Below are positions 32,637-45,263 of a stretch of DNA of 64,000 nt, in pieces. Numbering within the stretch: the stretch's first letter is position 1; every line of letters starts with the position of its first letter. A program made the position numbers and the translations under genes. The notes under the pieces were generated by a model. The model saw only the letters and a program-made list of their open reading frames with translations, did no database searches and was not told where the DNA came from. Source of the DNA: Sequoia sempervirens (Eukaryota; Streptophyta; Pinopsida; Cupressales; Cupressaceae). The stretch lies in the NCBI GenBank assembly GCA_007258455.2, contig VDFB02270651.1, positions 490,924,711 to 490,988,710 on the forward strand, in the 5' to 3' direction.

Positions 32637-33300
32637 CCAAAGTGATCAAGAAAGCATGTGATTGTGGATGAAAATGTGTAGCATAACCTTGCATTAGATG
32701 ATGGATCCATTTCCAATAGAAGATATTTCTATTTATAGGACACAAGGGTTGGAAGAAGAGGTGAATTTAGGTGATGTGGGACTAAAATGAGGATCAATAG
32801 CCTACATGACAAGTGTCACAAGGCTTAGAGAAGCAATAGGGATATGTGCCTCACACAAGTTTGTGCACATCTTAGGAGAAGAGATGTAGGAAGAATTTAA
32901 GGCATAGGTGGGTTATGTAAGAGGAATGTAAGAGGATATTTAAGTAATGTGGGTGAGAATGTAAGAGAAAAGATGGCATGTAAGAGGTCAATTAAGGAAC
33001 ATGTGTGAGAATGTAAGATAAAGATGGCTCTTGTAAGAGCATTAAAGACCTTTGTAAGAGGCTTTTAATATTTGGGAGCGAAATTCAAATGGAGGAGAAT
33101 ATTCCAAGAGAATATCCTTTTGTGATGGTAAATAGCTCATTTAATTAATCTGAAGAAATTAATTTCATGTGCAAGTTGGAAAGGGAAGGGATATTCCTTT
33201 GTGAAGAAAATAGGCAATTAATTAATTTGAGAAAATTAATTAATGGTGCAAGTGGGGTTAGTAAGCCATAGGTTTATTTAACCTTGGTGGGATTAAAAGA
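32637..33300 (+). repeat. Dispersed 0.65-kb repeat, copy 2
   Basis: Same-orientation partner of 21558-22220, ending at gtaagccataggtttatt..ccttggtgg. Its right edge abuts the start of the charged ORF region of the next LTR element. Confidence 0.65.
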
Positions 33301-33359
33301 TCAAGAAAATTACTCTGACAACCCCTAATACCGCTACATCAAAAAGAAGAAAAGAGAAA

Positions 33360-35490
33360 GCCATAAGAGAGAAGAACATGAGCGTGGTATTATAAGAAGA
33401 GGATGAAGGTCCTCCATTGATTATAAGAAGAACTAGTACAAATAAACAAAGAATGGATGTTTTTGATACCCCAAATGAAGAAGAGATTGAGAAGGAAAAT
33501 CAAACCTTCAAGATAGATATGCATAAGCAAATGAAGGAAAAGAAATCAGACACAGTTGAAACAGAGAAGAAAAAGAAGAAGAAAAAGACAACTCTTGAGA
33601 GACTACTCAGTCTAATGAATTTGGACTCATTGTTCAAAGGTATTTTGCATTATGAGATGTTGGGAGAAATAGTAGCCTTATACAAAAATGAAAATGAGGT
33701 GGAAAAAGCCACCATAATAGAGGAAATTATCAAATACATCATGTTTAGCAAACATGGAGTACACTAGGAAGAAGGTTCCAGATGATGTGTGGAAAATCTT
33801 AATGGAGAGGAGAAAATATGTCATAGAAAAAAAAGAGAATCTTAGATCAGATGTTTTGGACAAAATTGGATTCTCCCTATCTAATGTTGACAAGACTACA
33901 TTGGCCCAAGTCCTTAACAAAGAATTCAAAACAACATAAAGGATCACACTTCTGATGGAAAGAGAAAAAGATCAATTTGAGAGAATACAAAAGAAAACAA
34001 AGGAGAATATTATTGATATAGCACAATATTATGGTATGATTCCCATTGCCTCTAGCAACAAGGAACAATATATAGTAAATGAAGACATTGGAGTTACTAA
34101 TAAAAAAGAAAATTTAGACAATACTGCTCTAGATACAGATGAACCAATACAAGGAAATGTTGAATATGAAAATGTTACTGTGACTGGAGAGGAAACCACA
34201 AAATATGGCACTCCTATTTCTCTAGTGAAATGGGTGATTGTAGATCAATGAAACTTGGAGACATCTTTTCCTATGGTGGACACATAACAAAACAAAGGTG
34301 AAGGTGAAAATCATGATATAGTTGATGAGCAAAGGCATGAGAATGAATAGAATAAAAAAAGAGAAAATGATGATTAGAAAAAAGGTGAAGGAGATAAGAG
34401 TTAAGAGGGTAAGAAAGGAGAGAAGGATAAGGACAAAGAAGATGAAGAGAAACATAAAAACAAGACCTTGAGTGAAGAAGAAGAAAACGGAGAGGAAGAA
34501 GAAGATCTTGATACTAGGAAGCATGAAGAAGCAAAAAGTCTAAGGATTTAACTAATCCCTTTAGTGAATCCTCCTCTGAAATTCCTTTGAAAGGTTTGTT
34601 GTCTAAATAGTTAAGGTTTTGACCGGTTTTCTCTTCTCAATTGTTATAGTTTCCCATGCAATAGCCTAGTGTTGATTTAGATAAGATATCTCTTATACAT
34701 AAGTTACAGCTAGGTGATATGTTTAATGCATCAACAAGAAAATAAATCATTGAAACATATCAAAAGAGTAGTGAATTAATGGATGAAGCTATAAATGCAT
34801 TATAGGTCTCATCACACTAGGAACTAATGTTGATACATCTTTTCCTATTGTGGAAAATTTCAAATTATCGATTGATTCCTTTAAGGAATATGCCTTCGGA
34901 TTGAAAGGACAAGTGGAAACAAAGGTTGAGACAAGGCTTACACAGAAGAAGTTGATGGATATCATAGAGAAATGTGCATCCGCATATACCAAAGTTGAAG
35001 AATATTTGAAGGAAGTACAAGCCTATGAGGAAGGAGAAAAAGCATTGTTTTTGTATTGCATGAAGTGGTCAAATGCCACACGAGGAATAAAAGATGAAAT
35101 GGAATCAATTGAGTCCCAAATAGCTAATGCATCATGTGCCTATGATTCGATACTAGATAGAGATGATTAGACTTGGACTACTATAGTAGACTTGCATGAC
35201 ATATTCTTAAATTTGCATCTAGCCAGAAGGAAGAGATTATCAAGCAACCTAGGAAGCTAAGGGACCTAGTAAAAATAAAGCACATACCTATCTAAAGTGT
35301 CCTTGCTAGTACTAACAAAATTTCAAAGTTAAATCTTACCAACAGTACTGTGGAAGGAGATGAAAAATTGATGGAGCTTGAGTCTCTTTATAGGATGCTT
35401 GCAGTAGGAAATAAGAGTTGGAAAGAAGGTAAATCTTCTTGGCGAGTTGTTCTTCAAAACCTTCAAAGTTCAACATCTTTGGGTTGACCA
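33360..35490 (+). pseudogene. Decayed charged coiled-coil ORF upstream of a PPT and LTR
   Basis: Several frames (33417-33767, 33754-33939, 33955-34251, 34850-35170 and about 35215-35490) join into one Lys/Glu-rich, predominantly helical protein with stops and shifts between them. Recognisable local style includes KKKKKKTTLERLLSLMNLDS, LKGQVETKVETRLTQKKLMD and KEEIIKQ...LRDLVKIKHIPI. I find no RT, integrase or protease motif. Its position directly 5' of a polypurine tract and LTR makes it the 3'-most ORF of an LTR element, where some copia-type sireviruses carry an env-like coiled-coil ORF. That assignment is inference, and the 5' part of the element is not in the window. Confidence 0.5.
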
Positions 35491-35724
35491 TTTCTATCTC
35501 TTTACATTTTTTTTGAATTATTTTGTATATATGCAGATCTGTATTAGGAGTTTTTGGTTAACTCTCTAAGGGGAAGCTATTACATTCAATTCATTTTGTA
35601 TATATGTTTGAGGAGGAGCACCCTTTGCTCTTAATGTAAAATGGGGAGAGATGTTTGGAGAGATAGTTGAGACAGAGATGTTTGAAGAAATAATTTTTGT
35701 TTTTGCACATGTTTCCATCAATGA

Positions 35725-35737
35725 CAAAGGGGGAGAT
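35725..35737 (+). other. Polypurine tract
   Basis: AAAGGGGGAGAT immediately before TGTTAAAAG is the classic tract found before the 3' LTR of plant LTR retrotransposons, especially copia types. Confidence 0.8.
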
Positions 35738-37044
35738 TGTTAAAAGAATGAAGGTTTTCATTAATGAGTTTTCATTGATGTTAACACTACATGATGGATG
35801 TCAAAATAGTATAAAGGATTCTTGTAGAAGAGTTATTTTGCAAGGGGTTTTTATCCAAACATCAAAATAGTTAAGTACTTTTTCTAAGTGTCTACACTGG
35901 AAGTTTCAACACATAGAGCCCTTTGGTAATTTTGTCTACATTTTTTTTCCCATATAGATTTACTTGTGTGATTCTAATATGGTGTTCATAAACATCAGTA
36001 GCATCTTAATTCTAAATTTAACTTGATTTGGATAAGTGGTTTGAAATTTTCAAGTAATAGAAGATTGACATATAAGGTTTACACAGTTTTCTGTGTATTA
36101 GCTATGATCTAACTGGTCCACACCCCTCCATGGATTTGAGATAGACCTTGTAATTTTTGGAGAATGTTAACAAGTTTCAAATAATTGTATTTGCATGATA
36201 TTTGGAGGTCCACGTGTCCTATGGTGATGATTAGTTGGAGTATTTTTTATTTTAGGTCCTATGCCCAATCGACCTAATGTATGTAAAGAATTGTGGAGAT
36301 TAAATATGTGATGTGAATGGAAGATGGAGCTATTATAGGTCCATACCAACCTATATTGCATGTGTTTGGGTGCGAAGGAATTTTTGTTTGAATTAGGTTC
36401 CAACAAGACACTTTTTGTATGATTTGAGGCTACATCTAATTAGGTTGACCTAACTAATGTTTGAAATTTTGGTATATATACAAGGTTGTATTGATTTTGT
36501 GATGATCGAAGATGAATGTGTACATGATCCGAATGGAAGTAGTGATGTGAAATTTTCCAAAATTGAGTGAATAGGTTGTGAGTGTTGAAAAAAAGGTGTG
36601 TGAATATAGAGTAGAGCATAGATTTGTAATCTGAGTTGAATAAAGTGTATTAAGTTAGTGTTTTGAGATTCAAAGGAACTAAATCTAGCATTTGTTAGAT
36701 GCGCTTTGAATCAATTCAAATCTTGGTTGTGAATCCACTTTTTTTTATATTTATTATCTCTGTGAACAATGTGTTCACTTGGATAGTGAGTCCATCTAGC
36801 AATGAGCCTTTCTGTAATATCTTATATCTAATTATAACAAGCTGTGAGTTGATCATCACCATGGTTTCTCCTATTTTAGGTTTTCCACCTAAAAATCCTG
36901 GTGTTCGTGTGTTGTGTGTGTTATGGGTTATTTATTCTTTCATTCCTTATAACCGCTAAGTATGTTTTGGTTTGGGTGTTTAATAAGTGGATGGTTCATA
37001 AGAATACTGATCCACCCCCGTCTCAATATTCTAAGAGCTCAACA
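35738..37044 (+). repeat. 3' LTR of an LTR retrotransposon (5' partner not in window)
   Basis: It begins TGTTAAAAG right after the polypurine tract and is taken to end CTCAACA at 37044, so the ends are TGTT...AACA. A TATA box (GTATATATAC, about 36472-36481) sits roughly 735 bp in, suitable for the U3/R boundary. The C-rich 'gatccacccccgtctc' near the end is characteristic of plant copia-type LTR ends. The right boundary is inferred, as no second LTR or target duplication was found. Confidence 0.65.
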
Positions 37045-38039
37045 ATACATATATATACATGCTCATAGATGGATTTTATTATCATTGTGCCTAGATATTA
37101 TTCATTTATCATATTCCTATTTTTGGATGATGTTCGTTAATATTGAGTTATTTTAAACATTTTAGTTATACGATTTGTATGATATTGTATGGTGTTTCTT
37201 TATTGTGTGCATTACTTTAGCTATTTTGGTGTCCTCTAAATTGAAAATGTTGATGCCTAAAAATTTCAAGCAACAACCTTATGGGAAACTCAATTAATGG
37301 GTGGACCAATTGTGCTAAATTGAGTGACCTATGGGTTTTTAAAGAAGTTATCCTTTTGTATTTGGGGGTTTGGAATGGGAAAAGGAAACAAATATATAAA
37401 ATTAAGATATAACCTAAGGTGATGAGCCAAGATGTAGTTGTGGCCACTGTAAACCTTCCATTCATATAGGATTTAAGGGCACATTCAACAATCTACATGT
37501 CTAAAAATAACGTATAAAATAGATGAAAATCCTAAGAAGTTTATCCAATAACACAAAACAACTTCCATATAGATTTTTTGAAAAGAAGAGTCCAAAACAT
37601 GCTCTAAATCAGAAAATTTATATTAAAACTATAGAATTTTTGCAAATAAACTACTCAATATAATAACAACATAGTATAATGTTTTGTCAATTAGCTAAGA
37701 GAGAGAAAGGTCGAACAAAAATGGCACAGTCTTTGAGTCTTCATACAATAATCTAAAAACAATACAAAGGCCTGGTGTCTTTCCATAATTTTTTGTGTAT
37801 TCTTTGAACTCTCTACCCCTCTTTGGAAACCAAAAGTAGTATATATAAAGAAGCATCCCACTACCTGGGAGCCAATAATACAAAATATTCCCTAGCACTG
37901 GTAATGATGTTCATCGCAATGATTTCCCATGGTCATTATAATAGAAAAAGATTTTGAAACACATAATGCAATCGCCTTCAAACTAGATGCATTCCCCTGT
38001 AAATGATGGTTGTGGTCCTAGTGTGGAAGCAACAAAATT
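37045..38039. other. Anonymous non-coding DNA
   Basis: Nothing supported on either strand. Confidence 0.3.
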
Positions 38040-38490
38040 CTCATGCATACACATGTCACTCACCCATAGAGTTGGTTAGGACATGTGGCGATAGGATGGG
38101 GCTCGTCACCCATTCTTTCCTTCCTTGCGATAAAACTCCCCACAAAGAAGACATGTGGAGAATTCTTCGTCTCAAGCATTGATTGTGGGGTCCACCAAAT
38201 GATTCCCATGGAATGATGTTACATGGAACATGGGAGGAGCTTAGTAGAGAAGTAAAGGGAAGCAAGCTCACAAAGGCCTGTGTTGCTGACACGTGGAGAC
38301 ATGGTTGGGCTTGATAGATCAGCAAGGGAAGAAATCTTTGCAAGGAGTGCACAACAGACACGTGGAGGTAGTGGGTGAAACTCTTCAAAAGGGGCCTAGA
38401 GATATATAAGCATATGAGGTGTAGGATAGGGCTAAGAAAAACAATGTTATTAACCTGAAGGTAGCACAAGGGATTTTCAATCCATAACTT
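38040..38490 (+). promoter_or_regulatory. LTR-like promoter region (U3-R-U5) on +
   Basis: This is less AT-rich than its surroundings, with two CACGTGG G-box motifs (38290-38296 and 38359-38365) and a TATA box TATATAAG at 38403-38410. About 80 bases downstream lies a PBS-like TGGCGACTACCGTGG. The order G-box, TATA, short R-U5, primer site is what a Tat-type LTR would show. No partner LTR was found, and its left boundary is unknown. Confidence 0.4.
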
Positions 38491-38491
38491 T

Positions 38492-38506
38492 TGGCGACTA
38501 CCGTGG
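38492..38506 (+). other. PBS-like motif
   Basis: TGGCGACTACCGTGG shares its first eight bases with the motif at 1224 in the left-hand gypsy relic. Confidence 0.35.
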
Positions 38507-38889
38507 AAATTTCACCTGTAGAATCAGAACCCAAAATTTCTAGTTCAAGGACCAGAGCCTTATCCATTGGGAAATGGAGTTAGAGCTTTGAGAGAATGGT
38601 TTACAAAGGCAACCAATTGACCTAAAATGGTATTGATATGGAGCACAAATTCTATTGCACCTCATGAAAATCGATCGCCTCTTTGAAGGGCAGCTTCATG
38701 GATATCCTGGTCCCAAACTCGAGTTGAAAGAGCAGTCGTGCTATCTAATGGGTGGTGCCTTCAATATTCTCAATAGAAGGGGGTTGACTAAAATGTTGAA
38801 AGGTAGATAAGTCCTACTCTCCTCAATTTTTTCTATGATATGCTCTGTCGTAGCCACTGAATCATTAGAGAGAAATGGGGAAGGCAAGC

Positions 38890-41800
38890 CCATCTAAGTT
38901 AGTTGGGAGAATTTCATCCATATACTATTTATAGTTTGACTCAGTGTTGTCGAGCAATCACTGGCATGAAGGATGGTCGTGTGGAAATGAATGAATTCCT
39001 TTGTTGTCTTAGCAGCTGACCTTTGATCTTCAACCCTTATGTTCACCAAGTCTTCATTTGCCACTATGTATAGCTTGTCTAGCAACTTCTCCACCTTGGG
39101 CACCTTCTCTACTATGAATTGTGGGAACTGTTCAATTGTTCCATGAAACTCCCTGCTTAAACTTGCTGCTTCCACCATGAATTGAAGCATCAACTGAAGC
39201 ATCAATTAAAGTACCAGCTAAAGAGTTAGAAAGAAATTCTTGACCTTTTCCCAGTACGAGATATATAGTTGTTGGGCTACTCAAAGGAGATATGATTGAG
39301 TAGCAAGGGGTTGGGGAGGATTCTTCAAAGCACCAATTTCCATCTCCTTTGACCTGACATCTTGTGTTAGCTCCTCAATTATTTTTTCTGCAATGGAGAG
39401 TCATTCCTATAGACTCCTTAACTCGAAAAGTAATTGTACCTCATCTTGGCCTCTAGTTGTTGACCCTTTTTTCTAGGGAAAGCCTTACTTCCTGGATCTC
39501 CCTCTCAAATTGAGCTTCTTTTTTCTAAAGCTCCTGATCCTTCTGCTGCATTTCTTGCTCCAATTGAATTTGCTAATGAGTATGTGCAGGATCATGATGG
39601 GCCAAAAAGCAAATATGATGGGTATGTGGTTGACGAATTTTTTTTACCCAAAATTGATGAAACAAAAATGGTTTTTAAGGGAGATTCTTAGCTTTCCACC
39701 AATATAAATTATGCTTTACTTTGAATTTAAAAAGTAATTATTATTCATTTTCTATTCGAATTATGACTAAAGTCATGAATTATAGTCTAATTGAAAAAAA
39801 TCTATAGCTTTCAAACGGTATCACATTTTTTGAATCCAAAAAATTTGTCACATTCTATGTTTTCCATACTATAGGATTAAAAAAAGAAAAATTGAATTTC
39901 ATGAAGTTTTGACCAAGTTAAGGTGGTCAAACATACAAGTTTTTATAATTTTTTAAAAGTTGTAATAAAAAATTCATAATTAATTATTTACTTGGAGAAA
40001 AATTACAAAAAAATATGTATCAACATCAAGACATGAGTCATGTACTAATATCTAAAATCTTATAAAAAATATTATCATTTTATTATGGTTAGGGTGGTCA
40101 GATAGACACCTACTTCTTATTTTTTCCTTGAAATTTAAGTACTACTGCATTGAAATTTCAAATTTTCACCAAATAATTTTTTTTTTAAACAAACCTAGTA
40201 GTTTAGAAACTACATTCAATTTTCTAGAGATTCTATTATTACATATTTTTGAAATAATATAGATAACTTATTCAAATTTTTACATTAAATTGCCTAACTC
40301 TGATTTTTCTAGATTTTTTGCCACTTAAGGGCCTGTTTTTTCCATGATGATCCTGCACATACCCTACTTTCAAAGCTTTTTGGTCTTCTATTGCATTTCT
40401 CCTACTACTTGGGCCAATTGTTCTTGCAATTCTTGTTTTTTCTATTGTAGCTCAATGACCAAGTTGGGATCCATGGACAAAAAATTTGTAAGTTTTACCT
40501 AGAGTTTGGCACTTTCTGCCTGCACTTGCTAATATATTCATGTAATTTTGGCTTCCCTCACCTTTTCTTTCTTGAGTATGACCTCCATCATTTCCTTTAA
40601 ATTTTTTAGCTCTTCTTCCTTCTTCTTTAGTTGGAAACTATACTTGAGGAAGTCAATAGTCACCACTTGTTGGGTTTCCTCCATCAGCTCAACCTTGTCC
40701 TATGGTTGGGCTATGCATAGATCAATCCATACAACATGTAGGGTATAGTCCTCAAGTTGCATCTCTCCCTATGGCTTGATGGTGTTTGGATGCATAGTTG
40801 TGAAATTCAATGGCTATTGAGCTTCATTAAAAAGGGTCTACACACATCGCTTGACTGGATTTGCAAAATATTTTTCTTTTCTCTTCTAGACCTAAATAGC
40901 CCATGCTGCTTTTTTTTCTCCCTCTAACATGAATTTGGTTGGTGATTTAATTAGCTTTCCAGCGAAGGGCACACTAGGAGGAAGAGCAAAAGGGAAAGAG
41001 AGAGTTGTGGTCTTGGTTGATGTCATATTCAACAAAGAGACTATTAATGGGGAGAATGAGGGAATGTTATACCAAGGCCCAGTCGGGGAAGTGGTGGAAG
41101 GACTCATGGGGAGTGGTGGTGGTAGTGAAGATGGGATAGATTCCATCTATAGGGCAGGCTAAGTTAGAGTTTATGCAGTGGGAGTGAAAAGAGTAGCAAT
41201 GGTGGTTCTAGACTGGGCTCCGATGAAGAGTGGAACAGACCACAGGGGAGTAAAAGTTGTATGTCTGATGTGGGAGAACTGGGAGAAACCTCCCACTATC
41301 ATGGAAGCAGAAGTGGAAAAATAAAGGTTGACACTCAAAGTAATTGAGGGTGTAGGTACGATAGAGGTAACCAAAGATTGTGTAGTGAGAAGAAGGAGAT
41401 AGAAAGATACTTGAGGCATGGAAGACTTTGATCCTTGGCCCGTTGTAGGTTCCTATCAGCCCTCTCCAGAGGTTGCATCTATGTGCTACCTCTTATAAAG
41501 TGGAGAATTTTCCACCTCTATGACCTCTAAAGGTTGTTGGATTACCCTAGATCTTTTTGTATCCCATGTGCATGGTAGTGAGGCCTTTGACTGTGATGCA
41601 ATCACCCACACTTTCAGTGAAGTCTTGTCGGACTACTCTATCACTTTTTTAGTTTTCTATGCTTTTGCATATTTCACCTCCTTTCCCTTCACTGTATATG
41701 TCTTAGCCTCCTTTGGGTCTATATCCTCATCATCTCTTGCATCATTATCATCATTCCCTCTATTCCACAGAGTGTCGAATCTTTCATCCTTTTTTGTCTC

Positions 41801-43480
41801 TTAGAATGGGGCATCAAGGCATTTCGTCTCTTGATGATAAATCCAAAAGACTACAATTTTCTCTTCACTCCACTGCTAATTCTTGACCAATTCATTGTGA
41901 AGGATGGACCCCATTTGGCACTTCTTATTAGGCTTCACTAAGGGAAAATAGAAAGATAACCACAATGGCCTCCTATCTTCAATAGGAATATAGGCCAGGT
42001 CCACAAATAGATCATCCTGCTCTAACTATGGATTCTACTGATCTTCCTAGTAAGGGTGGGAGTTGTGATTCACCTTAACATTCAGGTCTACTAAATCATT
42101 TTCGGGGTTATATTACCACTTTTCACAAATTAAAACTAGCCCCAAATGAGCCAGCTTTGCCTCTAGGAGACCATGCATCTACTTCTTTCCCATTTTCACT
42201 ATTTTGAAGCTCAGAGGGAAAAAGAAAAAACCTTTCTTATTTTTCCCTCCACAAAAGTTCTTGTTGATAATTGACATTTTCCAGAACACCTCAAGGGCCA
42301 ACACTATATCCATGATGCATGCTAGGAGTTGAAATGATTCCTTGGTAAATTCATGTATCCTAAAAAATGTGAAATCCTCCCATAGAAACCAATCGCAAGG
42401 AGGATGAAAATTCTGCATCCACCCTATTTGATCAGTGGAAAGCTGATAAATCTTTCCATCCTCGCTAAAATCTTGCAAAATTGGAGTGAAGAAGCACTCT
42501 AAAAATGTATAGTAATAATAAGTTGCAAAGAGGAGGAGAGTCCATAAAGAAACTGGCCTTCTTACTCCATGCTCATCCAAAATAGCCAAGCCCATATTTT
42601 TTCTAAAGAATTTAGGGTTCTAGTGCAAAAAAATATGAGTGAGGAGAGAAGAAAACCTAAATTTATGTTGTGTGTTGTATTCTTTGATCTAGCTCAACAT
42701 TTCCTAGATGATGACTTCCTCGAAGTCATACCAAAATAAAGAATATTGTCTCCTCAACAAAAAACCTAGACCCATTTGAAACTCTTGCACATACTTGTCG
42801 TCATCCATGCAGCAAATAAAATACATCATAGAGAAGGCCTTCTGCAAGTCTATGCTAAAATCAATGTGTGTGACTAGAATCTATAGTGGCTTCACAAAAT
42901 CTTCCTTAGGCCTTTTGGTCTCTTGGTTATAAAATCTTTGAGCAAGATCTCTAGTCTGCCAGAACTCTTCCACCTTTTCTAGAGTGAACGTCTTCATCTT
43001 TTCTACTCTATAGCCCTTTCCGGGAGGGATGCATAGCATATCCCTTATACCGTCCAAGTTGATCACAATGCTCAGCTCCTAGCCTTCAAAGGTTTCGGTA
43101 TCTAGGTTAAAATGATACATGCATTCGTGGACTAGTTTTGGGAAATAATGCACAAAAGGAACCATATACTGTCGGAGACCGCAAAACCATAGCTTTTATG
43201 CCAAAGACTATTGGCTAACTTGGATTATTTTATTCTCTCGCAGGCTGCTTCCCTAAGACTCTTAAGGTTGGTTTTAAGGATAGGGTCATAAACATTATCC
43301 CATTCCTCCATTATTAGGGTTTGGTCCCTATGAGCTTTCTTGTTCATATCTCGTATGTGGACCCACTTTGGCTTCTCTGGCATCCCAAGTGAAGCGTAGG
43401 AGATTTTATCAAAAATATTGGCCATCAGTCTCACACACATGGCATCAAACAAGCTTTGAGTCACCTCTCCTTATGCTTCC
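38890..43480 (-). pseudogene. Long decayed ORF of unknown function, split by TIR copy C
   Basis: Read on -, frames at 43225-43464, 42881-43066, 42179-42595, 40892-41146 and 38894-39205 lie in order and appear to be pieces of one protein of over 1,000 residues. The N-terminal half looks folded (IPPGKGYRVEKM, WQTRDLAQRFYNQETKR, STDQIGWMQNFHPPCDWFLW). The middle is Ser/Pro-rich and low-complexity. The C-terminal half is Gln/Glu/Lys-rich and coiled-coil-like, broken at 39578-40364 by a transposon. I recognise no enzyme motif. Its strand matches the Tat-like pol to its right, so it could be that element's extra 3' ORF; it is antisense to the LTR-like promoter at 38.0-38.5 kb. Stops (often TAG) make it non-functional. 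Confidence 0.45.
39578..40364 (+). mobile_element. TIR transposon family 1, copy C
   Basis: It starts GAGTATGTGCAGGATCAT and ends ATGATCCTGCACATACCC, 787 bp, and aligns with copy A across its length. It is inserted in the coiled-coil part of the decayed - strand ORF, so it is younger than that ORF. Flanks (taat / tact) do not match exactly, unlike the other three copies. Confidence 0.8.
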
Positions 43481-45263
43481 ATCTGAAGATTTTTGGCCAC
43501 TTTATGTATTTGTGGACCTTAGCAATGTTTAAACTCTTTACAATTCACTTGGGTTCTTCAAAAAATTCAGCACTCAAAGCTCTTCACAATAAACAATGTA
43601 CTCAAAGAACTTCTTCATAGTGTCATTCCTTAGATCATGCAACACTTAGCTTTTTCTTGACTTGAAGTTGTAGACAATGGTTTCCTTTTTGCAATAAACT
43701 CAGCATGTACTGCCAACTCTCTTGTCAATGCAAAATAAATTCATTTCCCTTTGAAAAGACAATAATTCATAATGACAATTAGTAATTATGTCCTATGGTG
43801 CCATTTCCTAGGAAATTGAGCTGACAATTGAAGGCATACAAAACCTTTCGTATGCATGGAAATTAATATCTTAAAAATAATGACTAAGCCAAAAGTGTAA
43901 TGAGTAGACAAAAAGATTAGAGTTCATCCTTGGAGAATAGAAAATATCCACAACGTGACACATTAGCACTTGACTATGTTGATGATCACTTGGGATTGCC
44001 ACCAATTTTAGCTAATTAATTACTCCTCCTTAATTGTGCACTCAACAATTCCTACACAACAAACACAATTGGGTGGGATTATCAAGTTTGCTCTTGGTGG
44101 GAATTTTGAGTTGGCATCTTATCAACATCATGCTTATTGCATGCATGTACCTTGGCTATTTCTATAAATAGACCCTAAGACAATAGCAGAATTGCACTTG
44201 GTAAATGGGAAGAATTAGCATTTCATAGTTGGGTATAGATAGGCTCAATGAATACTCCAATTAGACTCACTAGCAATAAGTCTCAGGCAACATTTCTAGG
44301 TGAAATTTCCAATAGGCATCTAAAATGCATGATGAAGAACAAGCATTCCTTGGAATTTATAGCAATAAAGTGGGTACTGGGTAGGGAGTACCTAGAATAT
44401 GAGGATAAGTATAGGGTTAATACTCACATTTTCTCTCATTTCGTTGCCTCCTTGCTCGATATACAGGTAACTAAGCAAATGATCCTACATCTCACAATGG
44501 AAATCTTCCCGAAGTGCTACCTTAGTGGCCTTGGCGAAGTGGTGACAAATGCAATGTATGGAATTGGTCTTCCCACGACGAGTGACCTCCACAGACACAT
44601 TGAAGAATATGCAGTGGTGTCGTAGGTGCCATTTCTAAGTGGATTCTACATTATGATACTTGGAGAGCACTGTCAGAGATTCACTCGTGCTTGCCACTTC
44701 CTATTGTGCTCTTACAATGTGGTGTTGTTCTATGACATGGAGTGGTAAGTAAACTAATTTCATAAATCTAGTGTATCCTCCATCACTTTCTATTTTTATT
44801 GTTGATGCTCCTGTCATTGTTAATGATCGTACTGTTGTTCCCAAAGCTATTGATAAAGGTGTTCATGATGTTGTTTTTGTTACTCTTGCCTAAAGAATGA
44901 ACTCCCTTTTTTCCATTTTTTATATATATGAAAGTTGAAATTCCTTTAATAAATACTTGAAAAATTGCATAGTATATATATACTTTGAAAATTATGGCCC
45001 AAGATCCATTTTGAAATTGTAATACCAAAGTATATAATACCATATAATGAATATACAATATTTTAATCAATTTTTTGTCTCTTTTTATTTCTCTACTTCT
45101 ACATTATGGATTCCATTATTTGCTTCTTGAGTTCATTTCTCTAGATTATAGGTTCCTTTCTTTGCTTCATGGGTTTGTTTGAAAGATAGGTCAAACAAAA
45201 AATAAAACCACAAAGGAAATTTACATAATTACATATCTACACTAGAAAAATGATTAATGAAGT
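43481..45263. other. Region between two decayed ORFs, no assigned gene
   Basis: A 125-residue + frame at 44248-44625 (NKHSLEFIAIKWVLGREYLEYEDKYRVN...) is the most protein-like item. It extends after a stop to about 44746, but I recognise no domain. Part of this stretch would be the 3' untranslated region of the Tat-like element. No LTR was recognised. Confidence 0.25.

Noticed and set aside
21558..33300. Treating the 0.65-kb repeat pair as LTRs of one 11.7-kb element
   Set aside because: No TG...CA ends, primer site or polypurine tract at either copy. The space between is filled by independently bounded elements.
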